A stretch of DNA of 64,000 nt from assembly GCF_026151205.1 (NCBI RefSeq), contig NC_087080.1:3265096-3329095 (forward strand), given 5' to 3'. Made by a program: the position numbers and the translations under genes. Positions 34,771 through 46,900 of this stretch are shown here, piece after piece; position 1 is the stretch's first letter; each line of letters starts with the position of its first letter. Source of the stretch: Bolinopsis microptera. Lineage: Eukaryota; Ctenophora; Tentaculata; Lobata; Bolinopsidae. The notes beneath the pieces are model-generated. The model was given only the letters and a program-made list of their open reading frames with translations. It did not search any database and was not told where the DNA came from.

Positions 34771-36540
34771 AAAGAAGAGGAAGAATATTCTTTTAAAAAC
34801 TGTTCAATCAATATCCAATAATTATTATTTCATGAAATGTGATCATTTCTACTTTTACGTTTAGTAGAGGCTGTTACGGGCAAAAAGACGTGTTTTCTGC
34901 TACGAGTTTAGAGACCTAACCGCTAATTGGACACAATAGTATGATGTCTAAGGATCGATAATATGTTAAGAAGTATAAATTTGGCATTATTAGTCACGTG
35001 CTATACCAATGCGCGTTTTAAACTTTGACAGTCTATTACTCTAAGGCAAATAGAGTAATTATATTCATATTTTGTCAGCAATAAGATCACATCATTTTCT
35101 ATTTGGTGTGAAAATATGAGCTAGAACGGACATAATCTCGCTGAGTTATAGCTGTTTGAAATTTATGATGAACGCGCGGGTGCCAATTGATAACAACTAA
35201 ATGCTTTTGCGCGTAGTGCGCGTCGAAAATTTGGCAAAAACGCTTGCGGAGCGACAATATTCAAACTTCGATAAAGTATATGAAGTGGGTACTTCTCGGA
35301 AAGGAAAAATTTAGGCAAACACGATGTGACTATTTTTGGGTTGATTTAATACAACTGCAAAAAATTATTCAAACTTCAAGCAAAAAAGTTAAAATTTTTA
35401 CCACTTTTTTGGATTTTTACCCGCGTAAAAACAGAGGGATTTTTAAAATTTTTAAACCATCTTGTGCGGCTGTGTTTTAGCTATTTCCATGCAAGTTTTG
35501 CCGACATGCCAACAAAATTAACTTGTTCAAAATATCAAAAAACATGGTTTTTTGGCCTATTTTTGGCCCAAAAATCGGTTTTTTGCGATTTTACCCGCGT
35601 AAACTCAGTCCAATCATCTCAAAACCACTTTTAATCGATTCTACGGTCAAAAATACGTCTAGGAAGGTGTATCTTGGGTCCCTAGCGTATCGAGCAGACA
35701 ATGCCCGTAAGAGCCTCTACTAGTTCCAAACACGAACTGTGGTGTTTACCAAAAACTATATAATACAAGATTTTTGTCACTCAACTATTTCAGAATCCGG
35801 AATTGAGCCTCATGATATTGAAACGAAGATCACGAGAAAAGAGTAAAGACACAGACCTCCGCCACTGTGAGGTACTGCTGTAACCAGACATTTCAAGCTA
35901 TCTTAATGGACAATTTCACTAGTAATAGTATGAACCTACCACTGAAGATGGTAAACATTGTACACCGTACCGAACGGTAGAACTGGTGTCCCTTTTAACA
36001 TTTTAAGAAATGCAATCGATTGATAAATGGAATCGGATTTTTTTGAGGGATAACTTTAAATAATTTTGAACGTTTTTATAAATCAGCATTCACCAAGAAA
36101 TTTAGAGATTTATTTTGAAATTTAAAAAATAAATGTTGTGTGAAGTGTGATTATTTTTCTTTAAAGTGTAAATTATTACTTACAATTTTTAACTGATGTT
36201 TTTTTATACGAAATTTAAATCAAATTTACTTTGCAATTTACATTACTTTTTTTAAAGTATTAATTTAGAAGCACATACTTAAATAACTTTTCACTTTTAA
36301 CTTTTACATTATTACAAATACAATAGCAATGACTATGATTTGTTTCAAACAGGTGCACAAATTAACTGTGTATTCTCACAACTCTCTTTCGAATAAAACA
36401 TTTCAGTAAGGCCATAAAAAATACGTCATATATATAATAAATAAATAAATATTCAACAAGGTACTGTAAGTGCTCATACACTCATCATTTAAGCAAAATG
36501 TCACTATAAGACCCAAAATTAGTGGCTCACGACATGAAAT
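34771..36540. other. AT-rich region without a supported gene
   Basis: 35160-35760 has repeated TTTACCCGCGTAAA motifs and short frames (35244-35480, 35523-35723) with no domain, probably a dispersed repeat. 35792-35880 resembles the exon following 33921 (AGAATCCGGAATTGAGCC against AGAAACGAGCTTCAT). Nothing else is recognised. Confidence 0.4.
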
Positions 36541-36711
36541 CTCAACGAGATACTATTCAGATTATTATACTAATTATGTTAAATTTGTTAATGTTGATAA
36601 ATTTGCTAATTACAATAATTTTGCTAATTAAATACTAATTTTGTTAATGTTGATAAGTTTGCTATTTACAATAATTTTGCTAATTATACTAATTTTGTTA
36701 ATTATACTTAT
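36541..36711 (+). repeat. AT-rich satellite (CTAATTTTGTTAATTATA type), left part
   Basis: Irregular units of TAATTTTGTTAATTATACT and TTGCTAATTACAATAAT. Same family as 38790-39240 on the other side of the LINE, so the LINE lies inside this satellite. Confidence 0.7.
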
Positions 36712-36911
36712 GGAGTGTTATAAAGTTGTTGTACTGTATAAGTGTATATTCACCTACAAGCATAACTGCTTGGCGTGATGAGGTACATCTTTGATTGGTC
36801 GAAGGTCTTTCAACAACACAGCATCATCACTTTCATAGTAGTCCCCGGCTTATGACGGGTTCATAGCGGTATTAAACATGTTTTTCTGGGCCCAAACATT
36901 CTACGCTCCTA

Positions 36912-38775
36912 CTATGCAGATGCTATTAGTATTACTGGTCTCTTGACTAACTCCCAATCATCTGTCCATATGGTAGTGTTTCTGGACAAATAGATGGTAT
37001 ACGATGCCCTCAGGCTGATCCCAGCGATCTTCATGCAGGCCTTCTTCTTCTCTTTGTTCTTTACGTTCAGGTGGTTCATAAATGTTGGGAGGCTATAGTT
37101 GTAAATGCCTCGAGCTCCCACTTCTACTGTCTGGAGCTTGCAAGCCCATCCGTTGGCTTCTATCTCTTCTGTCAGCTGCTGATATCTCTTCATCTTTCGC
37201 TTCTCTTGATCAGCAAAGTTCTGCTCATTTCCACAAGTCAGCTCCATTAGATAAACCTTCTTTGCTTTATCTGAATAGATCACTACATCAGGTCTTAGTG
37301 GTGTAGCTGCAATGTGCTGCGGGAAGTTCCTCTGTCTCTCATCCTCATCAAATATTATCTTCCAGTCGTTGGCATCTGAAAAGAAATATCTTTGGGTCTT
37401 ATAATGAGTTGGGTCAGCTAAGGTAACCTTCTCGCGCTTATTGCCTGCCTTGTGAAAGACCGACGGTGCCCTCTTCGATTCCTTGGCGATGTCGGAATTA
37501 AACTCGTCAATCTGTGATGAAACAGTCGTCATGATTTCACGTAGGACCTGATCATGGCGCCAGTTGAAACGTCCCTGTCTTAGTGCAACCTTGCAGAACG
37601 TGAGGATATGATTAAGTGTCCCTTGTTTGCTGCAGAGTTTACAGTTTCCTGAAACGGCTTTATTCCAAAGCTTTAGGTTGCTAGGTGTTGACGCAGTGTC
37701 ATGGATAGCTTTGACATGAAACTTTAACAGTTCCGGACTAAGTTGATAGATCAGGTTATTCCACGTGGTGTCGAATGTCATTGTATTTTCCCATGTGAGA
37801 AAGAGGTTTTGCCGCTTTTTGTCAAAAAGTGAACAAATAAGTGTCTCTTCATCAAAGGTCCTCACCATGTTGGTTAGCAGTTTCCTCTCTGATGTGTCCT
37901 CATATCTTGTCCCATAACCGAGGCCAGTTGTACCAACTGCAGGTTTTCCAACTAACTCTTGGAAGTAAAGTTGGCGCTGACGGTCTTTCAGCTCTTTGGG
38001 ATAAGACCACATCTTCTGTGTGTCTGCAATAGCCTTATGGTTAGAGTACACTTTTTTGATGTAGGGGTCACTAGAGTTACAAAGTTGGTGTCCCTTAATA
38101 AGTTGGATGACTTTGTACTCAGTGCAGATGTTTTTCAGCTGCAATCCTTTCTGGTTTCTACTCCTGTAGAGGACGGTGGTGGTGCAAGGATGCGCAATCC
38201 CTAGCCACTTCTTAAGGTATCTGTTACACAGTGCCTCAAGCTCTCTCACAAATGTGATGGGTAGGTTATAAACAGTAAACCCCCATGACATCTTACTAAT
38301 GATGAGGTGGTTATACACCCACGCCTTCATTGGACCGGTGATTTCATCATTAGACGTAGTTTCCAAAAGGTCCTCTAACTTCTTCTTAATCATGGACCGA
38401 ATTTCCTTCACCTCTAGATCTACATACATGTACATTCCTAGGAACTTCATTGGTGCTGGTGCTTGGATAATGGACGGCACCTGTTGTTCGCTTAGTACAA
38501 ACTCTGCATCATAGGTATTGTACTTTCCTCCAGTACACTTCATAGACATAGACAGGCACTTCGATGGTTTAGCCTTCATTTTCTTCGACCAGTCCAGGAA
38601 CTCTTCTACTACCTTCAACATCTTCTTCATCTCCTTCTCGCTCTTCGACAACAGGGTTAGGTCATCAGCAAATGCTTTCTTTGAGGTCTTGCTATCACTG
38701 AAGCTTGGCTCATACCCAACTTGACTGCACAGTACAGCTAGAAGTTCCAGTAGGATGTTGAATACTATAAGGAAC
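36912..38775 (-). pseudogene. 5'-truncated LINE with restriction-like endonuclease (R2/NeSL-type)
   Basis: A continuous reverse-strand frame of about 620 residues. It starts inside the reverse transcriptase (LFLIVFNILLELL), then AFADDLTLLSKS (catalytic box) and PMKFLGMYMYVDLEVKE (thumb). After the RT come a zinc knuckle CKLCSKQGTLNHILTFC (C-x2-C-x7-H-x4-C) and a PD-(D/E)xK-type nuclease core RPDVVIYSDKAKKVYLMEL, then KRKMKRYQQL. The order RT, CCHC, endonuclease defines the early-branching non-LTR clades (R2, R4/Dong, NeSL, Hero). The retained part is undamaged, so the insertion is young but 5'-truncated. The frame continues upstream into satellite DNA as Lys-Ile-Ser-Ile repeats, which are not retrotransposon protein. 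Confidence 0.85.
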
Positions 38776-38789
38776 AGGATGCTAATCAA

Positions 38790-39240
38790 ACTAATTTTGT
38801 TAATTATACTAATTTTGCTAATTATACTAATTTTTCTAATTATACCAATTTTGATAATTATATACATTTTGCTAATTATACCGATTTTTCTAATTATACT
38901 AATTTTGATAATTATACTAATTTTGATAATTATACTAATTTTGATAATTATACTAATTTTGATAATTATACTAATTTTGATAATTATACTAATTTTGATA
39001 ATTATACTAATTTTGATAATTATACTAATTTTGATAATTATACTAATTTTGATAATTATACTAATTTTGATAATTATACTAATTTTGATAATTATACTAA
39101 TTTTGATAATTATACTAATTTTGATAATTATACTAATTTTGATAATTATACTAATTTTGATAATTATACTAATTTTGATAATTATACTAATTTTGATAAT
39201 TATACTAATTTTGATAATTATACTAATTTTGATAATTATA
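38790..39240 (+). repeat. 18-bp satellite (ATTATACTAATTTTGATA)n
   Basis: More than 20 nearly perfect copies of ATTATACTAATTTTGATA, with variant units at the left edge. It continues after the mariner-like MITE at 40312-40560. Confidence 0.95.
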
Positions 39241-40309
39241 CAGGGTGGGCCAAAAGTCAGTGGGCATATGTTGGCCTTAATAGCTCCGCCGTGCTTTATA
39301 TTTGAGAGCTGTTGCTTTGCAGATGGCATACTGTACTTACTGGTTCGAGGATTCCGTCGTCAAAATTTGAAAATTCGAATATTTTAGACCACGCCCATTC
39401 AATATTAAAACACTTATATTTTTTTCTCTGAACTTGCTGAATGCCTAATTTTTTCAGAAACGGGAGATTATTAAATGTTGCATATGATCTGAAAACATGA
39501 GGCAAAACGGATTAGAAATGACGTAGTTATCAAGTATTTTCTGTATCTCGTTAACAAAATTGACTGGGTGATTATGTGACACCGTGACACGACACCTTAA
39601 TTGGGCACCCTTAACAATCTTACTATATATAAAGCGAGACGATATATATATATTTATCCGTGCCATTTTACTGACACCACGGCATCAACTTTAACGCGAA
39701 TTTCGGCAAAAACCGTAAAAGATATACAACTGAAACTTTTTTGATTGGGTCAAATGCTTTAATGGCCTCCAAATCAGCATGAAAAAATAAAAAATTGGCC
39801 AAGAAATAGGAGTTTTAGAGCCCAAAATTTGGTACCCCAAGTGGTGTCAAAAACGCGAATTAAATAGGTAATAATTGTTTTAGTCTCTTGAGTCTTGACA
39901 CCATTTTAGGGTTAGACGGGTTCCTGCTAGTTCCCATAATGTTTAACGGGGTCACCTAATCACGTGATTAGGTTAACCAATCACCTGATCACACGTAATG
40001 AATAAACTCGTAATGCTTCATATCTCGGTCATCTGAGAAGCTACAGTTCTAATTTTTCAGGACTTAAACGTAATTCGAATGGCCAAACACAATTCAATAA
40101 AATTTAGCTCAATCCGACTATCCAAACTATCAAATAAATGCAAAAATGAACCTTCATTTGAAAAAAATGAACTCGAATATTTTTCGATTTGAAAAATTCC
40201 TCGAACCAGTAGTGGTAGTAAGTCATACCAGAAAGAATTATTCCAATTGGGTACTCAGTGACTGAGCTATTAAGGCCAACGTATGCCCACTGACTTTTGG
40301 CCCACCCTG
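39241..40309. mobile_element. Tc1/mariner-like non-autonomous element
   Basis: Begins CAGGGTGGGCCAAAAGTCAG and ends in the complement; flanked by TA (39239-39240, 40310-40311). Inverted repeats run about 45 bp. The TA target and CAGGG start are typical of Tc1/mariner. No transposase ORF. Its interior (39650-39920) carries an inverted relative of the sequence at 29930-30210. Confidence 0.85.
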
Positions 40310-40311
40310 TA

Positions 40312-40560
40312 CTAATTTTGATAATTATTCTAATTTTGATAATTATATTAATTTTGATAATTCTGCTAATTATGCTAATTCTGCTGATTATGATCATTTT
40401 GATAATTATACTAATCATACTGATCATACTAATTATAATAATTATACGAATTGTACTAATTATACTAATTGCATTAATTACACTAATTATACTAATTATA
40501 ATAATTACTAATTTAAATACTTATCATACTAATTTAAATACTAATTATACTGTTTACTCA
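40312..40560 (+). repeat. AT-rich satellite, right part
   Basis: Continuation of the 18-bp satellite, more diverged (CTAATTATACTAATT variants), beyond the mariner-like insertion. Confidence 0.85.
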
Positions 40561-41028
40561 CCACACTGATTTTAATATGGATGCATACGGTGTTACTCCG
40601 ACTCCATTTCCAATTAAAACTGTAGTTTGTACTTGAATATGTCCTGAGATCATAGAATGTAAGGTGAAACTCACAGGTTTCTCGTGAAAAATAGCTGATG
40701 CATTCTTATCAATTATTCTTTGGTTGACTGGTTGGGCTACGTGTTCATTATAGGATATAAAGCAAGTCGAGTTTGCACAGAAAATGTGGAACTAACGTCC
40801 GATGGTGTCTCATAAGGTCGATCAACTGCTATTTTAAAGTTCAGCTCTGCTCTTTTTCCCTCTTTGATCATAGTCTTGTCTCTAGAATGACCGGCTACAG
40901 CTTTCAGTAGGGAAGCTGTAAAAATGGTTGGGTTAGACAATATTTTTAGTTTTCTTCAAACTGTGTCTCCAAAAACTGAACGAAAGCTTAAAAAGATAAT
41001 ATATGATTGATTGATTGGGGGACTGGTA
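40561..41028. other. Non-coding spacer
   Basis: No supported ORF or repeat recognised. Confidence 0.5.
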
Positions 41029-42265
41029 TGGCGGCCGAGATGGCTCACCAAAATTTTCACTGAAAATTTTGAATTAAAAAATTAATTATACAATTAATCG
41101 CAAAATAAAAACGATTTTGAATTTGATTTGTAAAATGATTTTAAAATTTAAATAAAAAACGATTTTCATATTGAAATTGAAAACGATTCTCATTTTTAAA
41201 ACGATTTTGAGTTTGATTTTGAAAACGATATTGATTTTGATTTTGATTTTGATTTTGATTTTGATTTTGAAAACGATATTGGTTTTGATTTTAAAAACGA
41301 TATTGATTTTGATTTTAAAAACGATATTGATTTTGATTTTGAAAACGATATTCATTTTGATTTCGAAAACGATATTCATTTTGATTTTGAAAACCATTTT
41401 GATTTTGATTTTAAAAAACCATTTTGATTTTGAAAATGTTTTTTTTTTGTTTTTGTTTTTTTTTCGGTGGCGGCCGAGATGGCTCAGCTAGCTAATTAGC
41501 CGTATGGGATTTATGTTCCGGGGTATTTGGAACAGGTTTAGGGGTTTAAATAGTTAGTACCTGTCCCAAACCATCAGAAAAATCAAGTTTCGACCTCCCA
41601 ACCCACTCAGGCCACTCACAGGGGCCACGCCCATCTAACTATCTTGATTTCAGCTATTTTGGGATGAGCGTGGCCCCTGGGAGTGGCCTGAGTGGGTTGG
41701 GAGGTCGAAACTTGATTTTTCTGATGGTTTGGGACAGGTACTAAATATTTAAACCCCTAAACCTGTTCCAAATACCCCGGAACATAAATCCCATACGGCT
41801 AATTAGCTAGCTGAGCCATCTCGGCCGCCACCGAGAAAAAAAAAAAAAAAAAGAAAAAAAACATTTTCAAAATCAAAATGGTTTTCAAAATCAAAATCAA
41901 TATCGTTTTCGAAATCAAAATCAATATCGTTTTCAAAATCAAAATCAATATCGTTTTCAAAATCAAAATCAATATCGTTTTTAAAATCAAAATCAATATC
42001 GTTTTTAAAATCAAAACCAATATCGTTTTCAAAATCAAACTCAAAATCGTTTTAAAAATGAGAATCGTTTTCAAAATCAAACTCAAAATCGTTTTAAAAA
42101 TGAGAATCGTTTTCAATTTCAATATGAAAATCGTTTTTTATTTAAATTTTAAAATCATTTTACAAATCAAATTCAAAATCGTTTTTATTTTGCGATTAAT
42201 TGTATAATTAATTTTTTTAATTCAAAATTTTCAGTGAAAATTTTGGTGAGCCATCTCGGCCGCCA
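41029..42265. mobile_element. 1.24-kb fold-back palindrome, TA-flanked
   Basis: Left arm starts TGGCGGCCGAGATGGCTCA and the right arm ends in the complement, with TA on both sides (41027-41028, 42266-42267). Each arm holds an array of GATTTTGATTTTGAAAACGA repeats (41165-41440 and 41865-42120) and a second internal copy of the terminal motif near 41466 and 41808-41830. The centre (about 41640) is between two copies of a GGGGCCACGCCCAT-type segment. The arms are nearly identical over more than 550 bp. No ORF. Confidence 0.85.
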
Positions 42266-42267
42266 TA

Positions 42268-43515
42268 CTTGTCCCTATTTTGAAGAACTATACCTCTATA
42301 ATTAAAATACTATGTAACTTTATCATCGAAACAATTTCGATAAACTAGTTATTTTGCCAGCAAGGAGCTAACAGAGTTATAATAATTTTTTTGTGACGAA
42401 ATTACCCTATTTTTGACCATGTTGCGGTAGTTTAATTGTGACACTGTTAACATATTACACCCGATAATGATTTATGTGACTAACAGTGTTGTTTGATCCA
42501 TAGTACGTAATATAAGGGGTTTAAGCTGGTATATCATTATTTGTTCAATTTCACACATGTTCAGATATCATCAAGATTATGTGACAAATTAAACTTGTTT
42601 GTGCCTTCTGTGTTTTAATTCCTTACGACTATATGTAATAAAATAACAATTCCTAGCACTTCCACGCCATCAAATAAACCTACACTACTCAGCATTGCTT
42701 ATCAGGGTGCCCTAAACATTCTTCACATATTTTCTTAAATGTGTGACAGAGTAAACCTGCGTGCACCATCTAACGAAAAAAGTCGTCAAATATGTACGTA
42801 ATGGTCACATATACCCATCCAATCAACTGGACACGCAAAAATGTGGTCAAAAACGGCAGCAAGGGGTCCATATTTACTCCGTCACATGTTTATAGTGTGA
42901 CAATGTAACCATTTCCGTGCCGGCCGTATTTAAGCGATATCTTATCACCTGATTAAGATATCGTTATGTGACAAAGTTAGCCTAGAGGATGAGACGATTA
43001 TCCTAACCATCAAGGGTTCGTGTAATTTCATAATGTGACAAATTCAACGACACTGTGCCTTTTAATAGGGTCACTTATATTTACCAATATCCTCAAACTC
43101 AAATGAACGTGTCCATAATTGAAATAAGTTAAATAAGTTAAATATTCATCCCCGAGGGGCACGCAGATTATAATTGTGATGTTATCTATTAAAACTATTC
43201 AATTAAAATTTTATTGGTCGAGTCGACTGGCCCTGATCTGCAAACATATTTGATATTAGTAACTTTATGATGCTGCCTCACCGCAATTAGGTGTGTTATC
43301 AGTGTATATATGCGCTATGTGGCAGTGAAATAAGGAATGTGCTGTTAGAATGGCAGGTGGTTTGAAATGTTGTCCTGATTCAGATTGTTTAATTTGAGCT
43401 GTATGAGTTTGGTTTTGAGTGATTATTGACTATGTTCTTTGTGATTTGCGTAATCCAGGTAGGTTGTGGAGTAAAAATGGTGGCCATTCGTCGTTGCAGC
43501 CAGCACTTTGCAAGT
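42268..43515. other. Intergenic, no supported gene
   Basis: Recurrent TGTGACAAA/TGTGACAG words are scattered through 42430-43040, perhaps a decayed repeat. Nothing coding recognised. Confidence 0.5.
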
Positions 43516-43979
43516 CTAGTAGTACTTTTTTTTACGAATTCTTATAAGCTTATATATGTTGATAGAAAATATACTGGATGGGCATGTAATGCGAGTGTTA
43601 TGCTCTGAAATAGCGAGCATTGGGCCTTTATAAAAGATGCTAGATCTCAGGTCAGTCTGTGAGTAAATTGATAACCAGTCTAAGTTTTGTTCATGTGTCG
43701 TTCCTTGTTTGGGTGTGTTAGGAGGGAAAAGTTCTGAAATCGATTTAGGTAACAAACTAGACATATTTCGAACTTTGTGCAGTAACATAAGTGCGTTTTT
43801 AACGATAACCCCTTGAACGGTTAAGACCTCGTGTTCTTTAAATGCTAGTTTTGTGTGCTCTGGCAGTTTTCCGTCCTTGTAGTAGTAGTTCATATTTCCG
43901 GCCATAACTGCCCTCATACCTTGTTTTTGTTTAGCAAAAAGAGATTCTATAAGAGATTTTGAATCAAATCCCCAGACAA
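43516..43979 (-). pseudogene. Older LINE, C-terminal part (3' half of split copy)
   Basis: Reverse strand. The frame LVWGFDSKS...QGMRAVMAG, then TVQGVIVKNALMLLHKVRNM and RSSIFYKGPMLAI, is the region after the RT domain of an APE-type LINE. It continues directly from the reading frame at 49747-50335 once the inserted LINE is removed, across the codons ...HLNFCS/LVWG. Two halves of one element. Confidence 0.75.
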
Positions 43980-43985
43980 GTGAGC

Positions 43986-46900
43986 TTTGTGTACTCTATG
44001 CATCCAACATTGATCGCTCGTCCCTGCGATAGGCAGATCTGTTACTACATGTCATAAGGTACCCACCAAAACCTCCAGATGCACCCCAGGTGGGGGTACG
44101 CACTGTTGAGGTGAACTCAAAACTACACAGGCCCAGTCCCTCCAGTTGCTGCAACCCATGGGCACTACCAAGTTGTAGTCTGCCATTTTTTTCCCCCCTT
44201 TTGTTCTGGTCCAGAGCATTAGCCAGGCAGCTTCCCGGTAATTCGAGCGGCTGGGTGGGTCCTGGGCGGGATTGGTGTGGGTTCGTCCTCCTCGTGGTAT
44301 GGTCTGAGATCTGGGGGTTGGCACGGGGGTGCGGCGGGGATGGGTGAGTGGTGCTGGCTGGAGGGACGGTTACTATTCATACCGACCAGCTTAAGCAAGT
44401 AAAGTTGTTTGCAGTCGGGACGGATGGGAACTTTGAATCGACAGTTAGCATTGCGATCCTGGCTCTTGTCAAACTCTCGGGCCTTGGACCCGTTTCTCGG
44501 GGCTGGCACAGGGGGTTTGGGCTCCCGCCTCTCGTCTGGGGCCTCCTGGACGCTTTAGAATTGCTGGGATTATAAGTACGGCGGCGGAGTCAGTCCTGAG
44601 CACCAGAGCATTCGTGAAGACTCCGCCCACTTACTCTGATTTATCTGACTGTAATTCCTTTCAACCCAATTCTTGTTCGTGTCTTTCATTCTTGGATTGA
44701 TTGGAACAGCAGCCTGGATTCGGTTAAGTGACCTTGACGTGGTAAGGGGGCTTACTCGGCTTCACTCGACCTGCCGAAACTAAGCCGTACTGTCCAGCTG
44801 GGCATCACTGGACATAAGTCGCACGTGCACTTCTTTTGGCTATTTAACTCACCTGATCCTTCCTCCCTGAGCACTCACAGCTTTCATTCACATTGAGCTA
44901 TAGGGTTTTTGAAGTTTAGGGTGTGCGCTTCAGGTCGGGCCCTTAATTCCGATCATTAGCACCCATTTTCCCTGTTTTATTGGGCGGCATTTCAACACTG
45001 TCGTCGTAGTATTTCTCAGCATCTTTCTACGATTCGCAGAAAGTGTTAAAACTCACGATACACCCTCACTGATCAACCATTTGCTTTATAGATCGTGGAT
45101 AGAGTGTGCTTCGGCAAACACAAATGTATGTGCACGGACTCTTGGGTCTGACTCATGCACTTTGTGCACCGTCCACGAACCCTATAAAATAATATACTGT
45201 AACAACACCAAAAACCAACCTTTACTGCCAACAGTGGTGCCAACTGGAGGGACGGTCACTATCCATAACGACCAGCTTAAGCAAGTAAAGTTGTTTGCAG
45301 TCGGGCCGGATGGGGACTTTGAATCGACAGTTGGCATTGCGATCAGACCAACAACCTACTTTCAACCGACCACTTTTGACTCTCGGCAAGTCTCAATGGT
45401 CCAACCGACATACGACATTATTGTGTTAAAAGCTAAAAAAATCATATCTTCGCGCGGGTGCGCGCACCCACGTGAGAACATATGGTCACAAACAAAAGAT
45501 AACAACAAACACAATTTCACACACAAACGTCTATTGAGCGGACTGTGGGAGCCATGTTCAGGGAAGGTCTGGCGGGGGCTGTTTGTCTGGAAGGGACCAT
45601 GCGTACCTTCTGGGGGGCCAGCTGCTGCTACCCGACCCTGTCCAACTCCTCAGCGCCCCACCGGCAATGATAGGTCATAATACCTGTCTAGGGGGAGGGA
45701 CGGCTTCCACTCCGCTCAATGACGCTCAAACTAGCACAAAAAATAAGAGACGCCAAAAAAAGTTAAAGACTACTGTTGCAGCACGCAACAAGCAGTCTGA
45801 AACTTACTCTGTCACCCAAATTAATCTCAAACGCAAGTTCAATGCATGGAAAACCCTCCTTATCAACACTCACGGCCGGAGAAATCCAATCATTCTTGCA
45901 ACAGAACCGTACTCTAATAACAAAAACCTAATACCACCCATCAATAAGGATCTCACCCAATATTACTACAAGGTCGGGGATAAAAGACCCCGTGCCGCTA
46001 TTGTACTGCACAAAAACCTGACAGTAAAATGTTGGGAACTTACACAATTCACAACACCCGATCAAGTGGCCATTAAAATCCAACTCAGCTCGACAGAACT
46101 CATTCTGGCAGCTTCGTACATGGATATAAATGGGCCGGTACCGCCACAAGAAACATCACCTCTAGCAAAATACGCAAATGATAACAACATCCCGCTCATT
46201 ATAGGGTCGGACACCAATTCCCACCACACCCTTTGGGGGAACAAGGCATGCAATAAAAGGGGAGAGGAGCTTCTTGACTTTCTCTCCTCCCTAGGGCTGT
46301 CATGTGCCAACAAAGGATCATCCCCAACCTTCCTCAACTCTCGAGGCCACAACTCAATTATCGATCTCACAATAACAAACCAGTTGGGAGGAGATCTCAT
46401 TAGTAACTGGCATGTCAGTGACCTTTACTCCAACTCTGACCATCGCTATATTATGTTCGATATAACTACAGGGCCAAAGAAGGAACCCAAACAGATCCGA
46501 CTAGTCAAAAACACTGACTGGGACAGATTTGATGAGATCCTATCGAATAACCCCAACCTTAACAACACACAAATCAACACTACGACTGAAATTGATCACA
46601 AAATAGACATAATCAATACTGCACTAAAGGAAGCCTTCGAGGAGGCATGCCCCATTACTTACATCTCAAGTTCCGTCCGCAAACCCCCCTGGCTAACTCG
46701 AGAAGTAGAGGAAGCACAGAGGGGAATAAGACAAAAACTGATTACTGCCCGCAAAAAGAAGACTGATGCCCTGTGGCTCGCTCTTAGAGAGAGCAACAAA
46801 CAATACAACCGACTTATAACCAACTCCCAGCGTAATGCTTGGAGAACTTTTTGTCAGGAAACAGAGTCTGTTAAGGAATCCGGAAGGATGAATAAGATTC

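Noticed and set aside
38776-39329. N-terminal Ile/Lys/Ser repeat domain of the 805-codon reverse-strand frame
   Set aside because: It is satellite DNA that happens to be open in the LINE frame; the retrotransposon homology begins only at LFLIVFNILL.
41086-42207. Lys/Ile- and Leu/Ile-rich frames in the fold-back element
   Set aside because: Product of GATTTTGAAAAC-type tandem repeats in the palindrome arms; present on both strands.
45081-45680. 199-codon frame upstream of the LINE ORF as ORF1/gag
   Set aside because: It lacks zinc knuckles, coiled coil or RRM features and overlaps the main ORF frame start; kept only as leader sequence.
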